This document shows positions 9,579 through 19,062 of a stretch of 45,865 nucleotides of DNA, one piece after another (position 1 is the stretch's first letter; every line of letters begins with the position of its first letter). The DNA lies in assembly GCA_019118985.1 (NCBI GenBank), contig DWXX01000044.1:1-45865 (forward strand), written 5' to 3'. The DNA is from Candidatus Faecalibacterium faecipullorum (GTDB lineage Bacteria; Bacillota; Clostridia; Oscillospirales; Ruminococcaceae). Under the pieces are notes generated by a model, which saw only the letters and a program-made list of their open reading frames with translations, was not told the origin of the DNA and ran no database searches. The position numbers and the translations under genes are program-made.

Positions 9579-11261
9579 ATGTATCTGGATGAATACAAGC
9601 GTTGGATGGCGGCTGACCTGGAGGACGCTGACCTCAAGCCCGAGCTGGCCAAAATCGAGGGGAACGACGCTGAGATCAAAGACCGTTTTGCGGTGGCGCT
9701 GAAGTTCGGCACCGCCGGCCTGCGCGGCGTGCTGGGCGCCGGCACCAACCGGATGAATATCTATGTCGTCCGTCAGGCCACCCAGGGCCTGGCCAACTGG
9801 GTCAAGACCCAGGGCGGCACCCAGACCGTCGCCATCAGCTACGACAGCCGCATCAAGAGCGACGTCTTTGCCAAGACTGCCGCCGGCGTCCTGGCGGCCA
9901 ACGGCATCAAGGTGCGCATCTACGACGCGCTGATGCCGGTGCCGGCGCTGAGCTTTGCCACCCGCTACTACAACTGCAACGCGGGCATCATGGTCACCGC
10001 CAGCCACAACCCCGCCAAGTACAACGGCTACAAGGCCTACGGCCCCGACGGCTGCCAGATGACCGACGACGCGGCCGCCATCGTCTACAATGAGATCCAG
10101 AAGACCGACATCCTGACCGGCGCCAAGTACATCTCCTTCGCCGAGGGCGTCGAGCAGGGTCTGATCCGCTTTGTGGGCGACGACTGCAAGAACGCCCTGT
10201 ACCAGGCCATCGAGGCCCGTCAGGTCCGCCCCGGCCTGTGCAGGACCGCCGGCCTCAAACTGGTCTACAGCCCGCTGAACGGTTCTGGCCTTGTGCCGGT
10301 CACCCATGTGCTGAACGACATGGGCATCACCGATATCACCATCGTGCCCGAGCAGGAGTACCCGAACGGCTACTTCACCACCTGCTCCTACCCCAACCCC
10401 GAGATCTTCGAGGCCCTCAAGCTGGGCCTGGAGCTGGCCGAGAAGTCGGGCGCAGACCTGATGCTGGCCACCGACCCCGACGCCGACCGCGTCGGCATCG
10501 CCATGAAGTGCCCCGACGGCAGCTATGAGCTGGTCACCGGCAACGAGATGGGCGCGCTGCTGCTGGACTACATCTGCGCCGGCCGCATCGAGAAGGGCAC
10601 CATGCCCAAAAACCCCGTCGCCGTCAAGTCCATCGTCTCCACCCCGCTGGCTGACGCCATCGCCGCCCACTACGGCGTTGAGATGCGCAGCGTCCTGACC
10701 GGCTTCAAGTGGATCGGTGACCAGATCGCGAACCTCGAGGCTGCGGGCGAGGTGGACCGCTTCATCTTCGGCTTTGAAGAGAGCTACGGCTACCTGGCCG
10801 GCCCCTATGTCCGCGACAAGGACGCCGTCATCGGCTCGATGCTGATCTGCGAGATGGCCGCCTACTACCGCAGCATCGGCTCCTCCATCAAGCAGCGGCT
10901 GGAAGAGATCTACCAGCAGTACGGCCGCTACCTGAACAAGGTGGACAGCTTCGAATTCCCCGGCCTGACCGGCATGGACAAGATGGCCGGCATCATGAAG
11001 AACCTGCGGGAGAACCCGCCCGCCGAGTTCGCCGGCCACAAGGTGGTCAAGGTCACCGACTATGAGAAGCCCGAAGAGACCGGCCTGCCCGCGGCGAACG
11101 TCCTGATCTACGCCCTCGAGGGCGGCGCGACCGTCGTGGTCCGTCCCTCCGGTACCGAGCCCAAGATCAAGACCTACTTCACCACCCTCGGCAAAGACCT
11201 GGCCGAGGCCCAGGCGCAGAAGGACGCCCTGGCGGCGGCCCTCAAGCCGATGCTCGCGTAA
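9579..11261 (+). CDS. Phosphoglucomutase/phosphomannomutase (alpha-D-phosphohexomutase)
   Basis: KFGTAGLRGVLGAGTNRMN, VTASHNPAKYNGYKAYGPDG, ATDPDADRVGIAMK, VRPSGTEPKIKTYF. Confidence 0.93.
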   Translation: MYLDEYKRWMAADLEDADLKPELAKIEGNDAEIKDRFAVALKFGTAGLRGVLGAGTNRMNIYVVRQATQGLANWVKTQGGTQTVAISYDSRIKSDVFAKTAAGVLAANGIKVRIYDALMPVPALSFATRYYNCNAGIMVTASHNPAKYNGYKAYGPDGCQMTDDAAAIVYNEIQKTDILTGAKYISFAEGVEQGLIRFVGDDCKNALYQAIEARQVRPGLCRTAGLKLVYSPLNGSGLVPVTHVLNDMGITDITIVPEQEYPNGYFTTCSYPNPEIFEALKLGLELAEKSGADLMLATDPDADRVGIAMKCPDGSYELVTGNEMGALLLDYICAGRIEKGTMPKNPVAVKSIVSTPLADAIAAHYGVEMRSVLTGFKWIGDQIANLEAAGEVDRFIFGFEESYGYLAGPYVRDKDAVIGSMLICEMAAYYRSIGSSIKQRLEEIYQQYGRYLNKVDSFEFPGLTGMDKMAGIMKNLRENPPAEFAGHKVVKVTDYEKPEETGLPAANVLIYALEGGATVVVRPSGTEPKIKTYFTTLGKDLAEAQAQKDALAAALKPMLA

Positions 11262-11290
11262 CCCCGCGCCCCATCCCCAACACAAGCAAA

Positions 11291-11325
11291 CAGCGCACGG
11301 ACATGGCAGCCCGTGCGCTGTTTTT
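11291..11325 (+). terminator. Terminator after phosphohexomutase
   Basis: cagcgcacgg...ccgtgcgctg ttttt. Confidence 0.8.
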
Positions 11326-11338
11326 GTCGGTGCGCAGG

Positions 11339-11899
11339 TCAGTTCTGCGCCTTTTCCTGGTTCTGCCGCATCAGGGCGGCCAGCTCTTCGGCCGATTCGG
11401 TCATGCCGCGGTCCATCCAGGTGCAGACCGTCCCGTAGATGCCGTAGGCGATGAAGGCTTTGGTATAAGCCCAGATGTTCTGGTCGTCCTCCTGCGGCCC
11501 GCAGATCCGCAGGATGGTGTCCCGCAGGATGGCGCGGTCGTTGCGGTAGACCGCGGCATAAAACTCCCGGTGGGCTTTGTAGTGCATCAGCAGGCTGACC
11601 ATCAGGTTCTCGGGTTCCCGCCCGGCGGCCTCGTCCCGCGCCTTGGCGGCGTCGTAGTCCTTCTGCCACCGGCGGACGAGGGCCTCGTCCTGCCGCTGCA
11701 GCACCGCCTCCTTGCTGTCGAAGTTGCGGTAAAAGGAGGCGCGCCCCACCCCGGCGGCGGCGCACAGCTCGCTGATGGATACCTCCTCGATGGTCTTTGT
11801 CCGCAGCAGGCCGATCAGCGCAGAGGTGATCTGCCCGATCACATAGCTGTTGCGGGCCTCGTTGCTCATCGGTGATACAGAAGGCTGGGCTTGTCTCAT
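11339..11899 (-). CDS. TetR/AcrR family transcriptional regulator
   Basis: N-terminal HTH: QITSALIGLLRTKTIEEVSISELCAAAGVGRASFYRNFDSKEAVLQ; start ATG 11899 behind aaggag. Confidence 0.88.
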   Translation of the reverse strand: MRQAQPSVSPMSNEARNSYVIGQITSALIGLLRTKTIEEVSISELCAAAGVGRASFYRNFDSKEAVLQRQDEALVRRWQKDYDAAKARDEAAGREPENLMVSLLMHYKAHREFYAAVYRNDRAILRDTILRICGPQEDDQNIWAYTKAFIAYGIYGTVCTWMDRGMTESAEELAALMRQNQEKAQN

Positions 11900-11913
11900 T
11901 TTTGATTTTCTCC

Positions 11914-11942
11914 TTGACAGTGTGATTTTTCGCTGATACAAT
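11914..11942 (+). promoter_or_regulatory. Divergent promoter TTGACA-N17-TACAAT driving the small ORF and hydrolase remnant
   Basis: Direct reading; located immediately upstream of the tetR start. Confidence 0.55.
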
Positions 11943-12029
11943 AGCAACGCCGTTACAGATGTATGACCGGCTTGCAACCATGATACGCCTTTTGAGCCGG
12001 TTTGTCAAGAGAAAGGAGCCGGACAAAAC

Positions 12030-12164
12030 ATGACCATGGGCACAAAGCGCGCCCTCATCCTGGCCGCCGTGGTAGTGGCGGGGGCCATTCTGGGGCGGCT
12101 GGCGGTGCGGGCCGGCCTCAACCTGCTGCTGGGGGGCACCCTGTTCGGGGGGAATATCTTATGA
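12030..12164 (+). CDS. Small hydrophobic protein, 44 aa
   Basis: MTMGTKRALILAAVVVAGAILGRLAVRAGLNLLLGGTLFGGNIL; ggag RBS; ATGA overlap with next gene. Confidence 0.5.
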   Translation: MTMGTKRALILAAVVVAGAILGRLAVRAGLNLLLGGTLFGGNIL

Positions 12165-12426
12165 GAAAGACAGAGAAAAGGGGGAAGCGCAGATTGCTGT
12201 GGGGCCTTATCTACACCGGCGCGTTTCTGGCCGCCTTCGCCGGGTCGGCCGTTTTCAAGATGACCTACGACCCGCTGGGCGGGCTGACCAAAGTGGACTG
12301 GAGCGACGCGGTGGGCACCGTCTACACCGATTCCCCCACTCGGGCCACGGGCTGCAGAACGACAACAAACAGGCCCGCCTCTATTACCGGAAGATCAACG
12401 AATATCTCGACGCTTGCCTGCGGTAA
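12161..12426 (+). pseudogene. Alpha/beta hydrolase remnant: N-terminus joined to C-terminus by internal deletion plus frameshift
   Basis: N-terminal frame MRKTEKRGKRRLLWGLIYTGAFLAAFAGSAVFKMTYDPLGGLTKVDWSDAVGTVYTD; C-terminal PHSGHGLQNDNKQARLYYRKINEYLDACLR in a different frame; catalytic core absent. Confidence 0.72.
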
Positions 12427-12442
12427 AGCCGCGGTGTAAGGG

Positions 12443-12483
12443 AGCGCCCGGCGTCCCCGCAGCTGCGGGGGCGCTTTGATTTT
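12443..12483 (+). terminator. Probable terminator after hydrolase remnant
   Basis: agcgcc...ccccgcagctgcgggg-gcgct followed by ttgatttt. Confidence 0.55.
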
Positions 12484-12497
12484 AGGCGGGGGAAAGG

Positions 12498-12526
12498 TTG
12501 CAGTTTACCGGTTGATGCGCTATAAT
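12498..12526 (+). promoter_or_regulatory. Promoter TTGCAG-N17-TATAAT upstream of ispDF
   Basis: Direct reading. Confidence 0.65.
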
Positions 12527-12601
12527 AATAATCGGGTTTTTATCATCAGAAATACGCTGGCCGCGCCTGGATGCGGCAGCTGCAGGAATGGGACGCGACA
12601 G

Positions 12602-13774
12602 ATGAGATACAACGCTTCGGCCGTCATCCTGGCGGCAGGCTCTTCCACCCGGATGGGCTTTGACAAATTGGGGTTCGACCTTGGGGGCGAGACGGTGCTG
12701 GCCCGCAGCCTGCGCGCCTTTGACCGCTGCCCGCTGATCGGCGAACTGATCGTGGTGACGGGGGCGGACGACGCGCTGCCCCGGCGGGAGGCTGCCCGCT
12801 GCACAAAGCCGGTCCGCCTTGTGCCCGGCGGTGCGACCCGCGCCGACAGCGCCCTGAACGGGGTGCGGGCGGCTGCGGGGGCGCTGGTGGCCATCCACGA
12901 CGCGGCCCGCCCCTTTGTCAGCGGGGCGGTCATCGAGGCCGCGCTGCAGGCCGCCGCCGCGTGGGGGGCCGCCGCCCCGGCGGTGCCGGTCAAGGACACC
13001 GTCAAGCAGGGGACGCCGGGGGACGGCCGCGCCGTCCCCGACCGCTGCATGGTGGCCGGCACCCCCGACCGCAGCAGCCTGTACGCGGTGCAGACCCCGC
13101 AGTGCTTCGACCGGGCGGCCTATCTGCGGGCGGCCGAGGCCCTCGGCCCCGACGCCGCCCGGCAGGTCACCGACGACGCCAGCCTGTTTGAGCTGGCGGG
13201 GCTGCCGGTCCGGCTGACCGCCGGCGATTACGCCAACTACAAGATCACCACGCGGGAGGACCTGCCCCCCGCTGCGCCCGCAGGGCAAGGAGGATGCACC
13301 ATGCGCATCGGCCACGGCTACGACGTCCACCGCCTGACAGAAGGGCGGAAGCTCATCCTCGGCGGGGTGGAGGTGCCCTTTGAGAAGGGGCTGCTGGGCC
13401 ACTCCGACGCCGACGTGCTGGCCCACGCCGTCATGGACGCGGTACTGGGCGCGGCGGCGCTGGGGGACATCGGGCAGCACTTCCCCGACAGCGACCCCGC
13501 CTACGCCGGGGCGGACAGCCTGGCGCTGGCCCGGCAGGTGGCCGGGCTGGTGGGGCAGGCCGGCTGGCAGGTGGGCAACATCGACGCCACCATCCTCTGC
13601 CAGCGGCCCAAGCTCGCCCCTTACATCCCCGCCATGCGGCGGAACCTGGCCGACGCCTTCGGGCTGCCGGCAGATGCGGTGAGCGTCAAGGCCACCACCG
13701 AAGAGCGCCTCGGCTTTACAGGCGAGGGGCTGGGCATCGCGGCCCACGCCGTCGCCCTGATCGTGCCCCGCTGA
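12602..13774 (+). CDS. ispDF: Bifunctional IspD-IspF (MEP cytidylyltransferase / MEcPP synthase)
   Basis: Isp[24 protein letters not shown]...[11 protein letters not shown]...[10 protein letters not shown]; Isp[48 protein letters not shown]; one continuous frame. Confidence 0.92.
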   Translation: MRYNASAVILAAGSSTRMGFDKLGFDLGGETVLARSLRAFDRCPLIGELIVVTGADDALPRREAARCTKPVRLVPGGATRADSALNGVRAAAGALVAIHDAARPFVSGAVIEAALQAAAAWGAAAPAVPVKDTVKQGTPGDGRAVPDRCMVAGTPDRSSLYAVQTPQCFDRAAYLRAAEALGPDAARQVTDDASLFELAGLPVRLTAGDYANYKITTREDLPPAAPAGQGGCTMRIGHGYDVHRLTEGRKLILGGVEVPFEKGLLGHSDADVLAHAVMDAVLGAAALGDIGQHFPDSDPAYAGADSLALARQVAGLVGQAGWQVGNIDATILCQRPKLAPYIPAMRRNLADAFGLPADAVSVKATTEERLGFTGEGLGIAAHAVALIVPR

Positions 13775-13790
13775 CAGGAGAGACTGAGCC

Positions 13791-14684
13791 ATGAACTGGA
13801 GTTCCATCATCGCAAATTTTCAGACCTTCAATTTTGCCGACCTGCTGGATGTGCTGGTGGTGACCTTTGTCATCTACCAGATTTTGGGCATCGTCAGCCG
13901 CACCCGCGCCGGGCAGCTGGCCCGCGGCGCGCTGGTGGTGGCGCTGATCTACCTGATCGCCACCACCGCCAATATGCGGACGGTGACCTGGATCATGGAT
14001 TCGCTGCTGCAGGTCGGCTTGCTGACCCTGGTGGTGGTCTTTCAGCCTGAGATCCGCCGCGCGCTGGAGCGGATGGGCCAGACCGACCAGTGGTTTTTGA
14101 AGTTTTTCCGGGTCCGCCATGTCGACCCCGCCACCCGCGGCAGCTGGCGCAGCGCCATCATCGCCATCTGCGACGCGGCCGAGCGCTTTTCCGAGACAAA
14201 GACCGGCGCGCTGATCGTCCTTGAGCGGCGGACCGACCTGTCTGAGATCGAGCGCACCGGCACCCCGGTGGACTGCGAGGTCAACCCCGAGGTGCTGGGC
14301 ACCATCTTCTATGAGGGCACCCCCCTGCACGACGGCGCCGCCATCATCGAGGACGGGCGGGTCAAGGCGGCGGGCTGCGTGCTGCCCCTGTCCAACAACC
14401 TCGACCTGGGCAAGGATATGGGCACCCGCCACCGCGCCTGCCTTGGCATCGCCGAAAATTCGGACGCCATCGCCATCGTGGTCAGCGAGGAGACCGGCAT
14501 CATCTCGATGGCCAAAAACGGCGTTTTGATCCGCCATTTTGACCGGCAGACCCTCTACACCCGCCTGGTGGACGAGATGATCCCCAAAGACGCCGCCGCC
14601 GACAAGGGCCGCGGCCTGGACACCATCAAGGGGCAGGTGCTGTCCCTGATGGACTGGAGGAAGAAGGAGGGGGAAGGCAAATGA
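13791..14684 (+). CDS. cdaA: Diadenylate cyclase CdaA (c-di-AMP synthase)
   Basis: N-terminal TMs; DAC motifs LHDGAAIIEDGRVKAAGCVLPLS and GTRHRACLGIAENSDAIAIVVSEETG. Confidence 0.95.
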   Translation: MNWSSIIANFQTFNFADLLDVLVVTFVIYQILGIVSRTRAGQLARGALVVALIYLIATTANMRTVTWIMDSLLQVGLLTLVVVFQPEIRRALERMGQTDQWFLKFFRVRHVDPATRGSWRSAIIAICDAAERFSETKTGALIVLERRTDLSEIERTGTPVDCEVNPEVLGTIFYEGTPLHDGAAIIEDGRVKAAGCVLPLSNNLDLGKDMGTRHRACLGIAENSDAIAIVVSEETGIISMAKNGVLIRHFDRQTLYTRLVDEMIPKDAAADKGRGLDTIKGQVLSLMDWRKKEGEGK

Positions 14685-15979
14685 GCCCGATCAAAAAGCT
14701 GCTGCGCCCCGAGGGCGGGCAGAACCGCTCCCTGCTGGAGGACCGCCGGGTCCGCCTGGCGCTGGCCGCGCTGCTGGCGGTGCTGCTGTGGGTGGCGGTG
14801 ACCACCGTGGTCCAGCCCGGCACCACCATCCCGCTGGGCAACGTGCCGGTGGACTACACCTATGAATCCAGCGTCTATACCTCGCGGGGGCTGAGCATCG
14901 TGGACGCCCCCGAGCGCAGCGTCACCCTGACCATCTCGGGGGACGGCTACACCATCGGCGAGCTGCGGGCGGAGGACTTTGTGGTCTACCCCGACTGCTC
15001 GTCGGTCCGCTCCAGCGGCACCAAGAACCTGCAGCTGCGGGTGCGCTGCATCAACAGCGCCGTCGCGGGCAGCATCTCGGTCTCCATCGCCGACGCCAAC
15101 AGCACGGTGGACGTCGTCTTTGACGTGGTGGAGGAAAAGACCCTGCCCATCCAGGTCAACACCCGCTACCTGACCATCGAGGACGGCTATATCCTCTACA
15201 GCACCGCCGCCTCCAGCGAGACGGTCACCCTGACCGGCCCTTCCAGCGAGCTGGCGGGGGTCGCCTCCTGCACCGCCGAGGTCAGCTACAGCGACCCCCT
15301 CAGCGACAGCGTGACGGTGGACACCAACCTCCGCTTTTACAACGAGAGCGGCCAGGAGCTGCACTTCGAGTACGTCACCCTCGACCGCACCGCGGTGGAG
15401 GTGACCCTGTCGGTCTACAAGACCGCCCGGCTGCCCATCAACGTCCGCTTTGTCAATACGCCGCCGAACTTTGACGATTCGGTGCTGATCTATTCCCTCA
15501 GCCAGACCGAGCTGCGGGTGGCGGGCCCCGCCGGCACGGTGGACGATCTGTCCGAATTGGCGGTGGGCACCATCGACCTGTCCACCTTCGCGCTGGACAA
15601 GGTGTACGAGATGCCCATCACCCTGCCCTCGGGGCTGGTGGCGCTGGACAATGTGGACACCGTCACCGTCAGCTTCAACTGCAGCGCCATGGCCACCAAG
15701 ACCCTGAACATCCCGGCCGAGAATGTCGAGGTCATCAACCTGCCCCCCACCTATCAGCTGACGGTGGAGAGCGACCGGCTGATGAACGTCACCCTCTGCG
15801 GCCCCGCCGCCGTCCTCGAGGGGCTGACCGCCGACCAGGTGGTGGCCCGCATCGACGCCGACGACTTCGCGGTGGCCCTCGGCCAGCAGAACATCGCCTG
15901 CAGCATCTACGTCCCCGCCGACGGGCGGGTCTTTGCCCTGGGCAGCTACGCCGTCCAGTGCATGATCGAAAGCAACTGA
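14681..15979 (+). CDS. cdaR: YbbR-domain protein, CdaA regulator
   Basis: Single TM plus repeated YbbR-like modules; 4-bp overlap with cdaA. Confidence 0.88.
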   Translation: MSPIKKLLRPEGGQNRSLLEDRRVRLALAALLAVLLWVAVTTVVQPGTTIPLGNVPVDYTYESSVYTSRGLSIVDAPERSVTLTISGDGYTIGELRAEDFVVYPDCSSVRSSGTKNLQLRVRCINSAVAGSISVSIADANSTVDVVFDVVEEKTLPIQVNTRYLTIEDGYILYSTAASSETVTLTGPSSELAGVASCTAEVSYSDPLSDSVTVDTNLRFYNESGQELHFEYVTLDRTAVEVTLSVYKTARLPINVRFVNTPPNFDDSVLIYSLSQTELRVAGPAGTVDDLSELAVGTIDLSTFALDKVYEMPITLPSGLVALDNVDTVTVSFNCSAMATKTLNIPAENVEVINLPPTYQLTVESDRLMNVTLCGPAAVLEGLTADQVVARIDADDFAVALGQQNIACSIYVPADGRVFALGSYAVQCMIESN

Positions 15980-16026
15980 GCGGTCCCTTGCCGCGCATCC
16001 CGGACAGAAACGGAACGATAACGCCC

Positions 16027-17622
16027 ATGATCCTGGTCAGAGACATCCGCCTGCCCCTCTCCGCCGGGGAGGAGCAGGCCAAGGCCCAGGCCCTCAAGAT
16101 CCTGCGCCTGCCTGCGGGCAGGGTCGGCCGGATGGGGGTGTCCCGCCTCTCGGTGGACGCCCGCCACGGCCGGCCCAAGCTCGTCTATACCATAGCGGTC
16201 ACGCTGAAAGATGAGGGTGAGGAACCTGCGTTTGCGGGCTCCTCGCCCTGCGTTGCTTTGCGTGCGGAGCCGCAGTTCACCCTCACCCACGGCGCAGAAA
16301 AGCTGCCCGGCCGGCCGGTGGTCTGCGGGCTGGGGCCGGCGGGGCTGTTCGCGGCGCTGGCTTTGGCGCGGCAGGGCTTCGCCCCCATCGTGCTGGAGCG
16401 CGGCCCCGCCCTCGACGAGCGGGTGCGGGCGGTGGAGCGCTTTTCCGCCACCGGCCAGCTTGACGGGAACGCCAACATCCAGTTCGGGGAGGGGGGCGCC
16501 GGCACCTTCTCGGACGGCAAGCTGACCACCCGCATCGGCGACCCGCTCTGCGGCTACGTCACCCGGGTCTTTCTGGAGCACGGCGCCCCCGCCGAGATCG
16601 CCTGGCAGCAGAAGCCCCATGTCGGCACCGACCTGCTGCGCGGGGTGATCGCCTCCATCCGGCGGGAGATCGAAGCCCTCGGGGGCGAGGTGCGCTTCCA
16701 CACCGCCCTCACCGGCCTGCGGACGGAACACGGCGTGCTGACCGGCATCGCCACCACCGCGGGGGAGCTGCCCTGCCGGGTGCTGGTGCTGGCGGTGGGC
16801 CATTCGGCCCGCGACACCTTTGAGGCGCTGATGGACGGCGGGCTGCAGCTGAGCTGCAAGCCGTTCAGCGTCGGCTTCCGGGCCGAGCATCTGCAAAGCG
16901 AGATCGAAAAGAGCCTCTACCACGAGGCCGCCGGCCACCCGGCCCTGCCGCGGGGGGAGTATCAGCTTTCCCAGCAGGTAAACGGGCGGGGCGTTTATAC
17001 GTTCTGTATGTGCCCGGGGGGCCAGGTGGTGGCCGCCGCCAGCGAAGCAGGGGGCGTCGTCACCAACGGGATGAGCTACCACGCCCGGGCCGGCCGCAAC
17101 GCCAACGCGGCGGTGGTGGCCGGGGTGGGCCCCGCCGACTTCGGGGGCGACCCGCGGCGGGCCATCGCCTTCCAGCGGGAGCTGGAAGCCCGGGCCTTCG
17201 CCGCCGGGCGGGCGGGGGGCCTCTACGCCGCCCCCGCCGAGAACATGGTCAGCTTCCTCGAGGGGCGGGGCGAGCTGAAGGTCGGCCGGGTGGTGCCCAC
17301 CTACGACCGCGGGGTGGCCCCCGCCGACCTGGGCAGCCTGCTGCCCGCCGAGCTGGCCGGCGCGCTGCGGGCCGGGCTGCGGGCCTTTGACCGCAAGCTG
17401 GCCGGCTACACCGCCCCCGAGGCCATTCTGACCGGCCTTGAGACCCGCACCTCCAGCCCGGTTCGGCTGGAGCGCGGGGCAGACTATGTATGCACCCAGC
17501 TGCAGGGGCTTTACCCCTGCGGCGAGGGGGCGGGCTATGCCGGCGGCATCATGAGCGCCGCCGTGGACGGCCTGCGGGCGGCTGCGGCTATTGTGGGCCG
17601 GTACCGCCCGGCAGGGGATTGA
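16027..17622 (+). CDS. FAD-dependent dehydrogenase (COG2509-type)
   Basis: GLGPAGLFAALALARQGFAPIVLERG...NIQFGEGGAGTFSDGKLTTRI; CGEGAGYAGGIMSAAVDGLRAA. Confidence 0.88.
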   Translation: MILVRDIRLPLSAGEEQAKAQALKILRLPAGRVGRMGVSRLSVDARHGRPKLVYTIAVTLKDEGEEPAFAGSSPCVALRAEPQFTLTHGAEKLPGRPVVCGLGPAGLFAALALARQGFAPIVLERGPALDERVRAVERFSATGQLDGNANIQFGEGGAGTFSDGKLTTRIGDPLCGYVTRVFLEHGAPAEIAWQQKPHVGTDLLRGVIASIRREIEALGGEVRFHTALTGLRTEHGVLTGIATTAGELPCRVLVLAVGHSARDTFEALMDGGLQLSCKPFSVGFRAEHLQSEIEKSLYHEAAGHPALPRGEYQLSQQVNGRGVYTFCMCPGGQVVAAASEAGGVVTNGMSYHARAGRNANAAVVAGVGPADFGGDPRRAIAFQRELEARAFAAGRAGGLYAAPAENMVSFLEGRGELKVGRVVPTYDRGVAPADLGSLLPAELAGALRAGLRAFDRKLAGYTAPEAILTGLETRTSSPVRLERGADYVCTQLQGLYPCGEGAGYAGGIMSAAVDGLRAAAAIVGRYRPAGD

Positions 17623-17631
17623 GGGAGAAGC

Positions 17632-19062
17632 ATGGACGACAACAGAGAAAAACAGGAAAAGAAGGACCCCGGCCGGGACGAGGCCGCCGTGCAGGCGGAG
17701 CTGGAACGGCAGCTGCGTGACCTGGGGGTCAGCGTGAACGACCTGGGGGCCACCGTCGGCGACGCCTTCCGCCACGGCTTTGAGGGCCGTGGGGACGAGC
17801 TGGGCCGGCAGGTCAGCGGCGTGGCCGACGACGTCACCGCCATCCTGAACAGCGTGGTGGACGAGGTGGCCGGCGCCTTCCGGGAGGCTGCGCAGGACCT
17901 GCGGGACGACAAAGACAAGCGCCGCGCCCGCGAGCAGCGCCGCCGCCGGCGGGAAGCCCGCCGCGACGGATACGGCCGCCCGGAGGCGGACGCGCCCTAC
18001 GACTACGCCGCGCAGTTCGAGGCCGGCCCCGGGCGGGTCAGCTTTGGGCGCTGGCGCTCCGACCGGGATGCCGCCCCCGCCCCCGGCGGCGAGGGCGGGT
18101 ATGTCCGCACCATCCGGTGGAGCGCCCGCAAGCGGTTCGGCATCGGGCTGGCGCTGGCCGCGACCTGCGGCATCCTGGCCTTCAGCTTTTTTGTGGGGGG
18201 CATTGCCTGCCTGGTCGGCACCGAGGCGGTGCTGGCCGATTCGGTGGCCGAAGCGGTGCTGGTCTGGACCGGCATCGGCCTGTTCGTGGGGGGCGGCCTG
18301 TGCACCGGCGGCGCCCTCTACGGCGGCGAACAGCTGGAGGCATCCAAACTGCTGCGCCGCTGCGCCGACACCTTCGACGGGCTGGACCTGTCGGACGGGG
18401 TGGACCTGGACGACCTGGCCGGGCTGGTGCAGATCAAAAAGAAAAAGCTGCGCAAACAGCTGCGTGAGTATATCGGCAGGGGCTGGCTGGCCGGCTGGCT
18501 GGATGAAAAGGAGGACTGCCTCTACCTGAGCGCCGCCGATTACCGCGCGGCCCACAACATCCCCGCCGCCCCCGACAGGCAGCCCGCCCCGGCGGCAAAG
18601 CCCGCGCCGGACAGCGCCGAGGGGGCCGACGGGGGGCAGAAACCGCCCCTCCACCTCGAGACGGCCCGCCGCTTTGCCCAGGTGCTGGAAAAAGAGCGGC
18701 GGCTGATGGCCGACCCCGCCGCCCGGGAGGAGCTGGAACGGATGCAGCAGACCACCGAGGCCATCTGCGCCTGGCTGGAGAGCCACCCCGAGAGCGCGCC
18801 CAAGGCTCGGCGGTTTGCGGAATACTATATCCCCACCACCCTCAAGCTGCTGCACACCTACAACGACGTGCAGGGCCAGCAGGGGGAGAACGCCGAGGCC
18901 ATCCGCCGGGACATTGGCGGCATCCTGCACACCTTGAACACCGCCTACGCCAACCTCTACGACACCCTGCTGGGGGACGCGGCCCTGGATGTCTCCAGTG
19001 AGATCGCGGCGCTGGAGGGGATGCTGGCCAGCGACGGCCTGACCGGGGAGGGGCTGCGATGA
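17632..19062 (+). CDS. XpaC-like (5-bromo-4-chloroindolyl phosphate hydrolysis) family protein
   Basis: 476 aa; two TM segments followed by LPTTLKLLHTYND-like domain (YYIPTTLKLLHTYNDVQGQQGENAEAIRRDIGGILHTLNTAYANLYDTLL). Confidence 0.72.
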   Translation: MDDNREKQEKKDPGRDEAAVQAELERQLRDLGVSVNDLGATVGDAFRHGFEGRGDELGRQVSGVADDVTAILNSVVDEVAGAFREAAQDLRDDKDKRRAREQRRRRREARRDGYGRPEADAPYDYAAQFEAGPGRVSFGRWRSDRDAAPAPGGEGGYVRTIRWSARKRFGIGLALAATCGILAFSFFVGGIACLVGTEAVLADSVAEAVLVWTGIGLFVGGGLCTGGALYGGEQLEASKLLRRCADTFDGLDLSDGVDLDDLAGLVQIKKKKLRKQLREYIGRGWLAGWLDEKEDCLYLSAADYRAAHNIPAAPDRQPAPAAKPAPDSAEGADGGQKPPLHLETARRFAQVLEKERRLMADPAAREELERMQQTTEAICAWLESHPESAPKARRFAEYYIPTTLKLLHTYNDVQGQQGENAEAIRRDIGGILHTLNTAYANLYDTLLGDAALDVSSEIAALEGMLASDGLTGEGLR

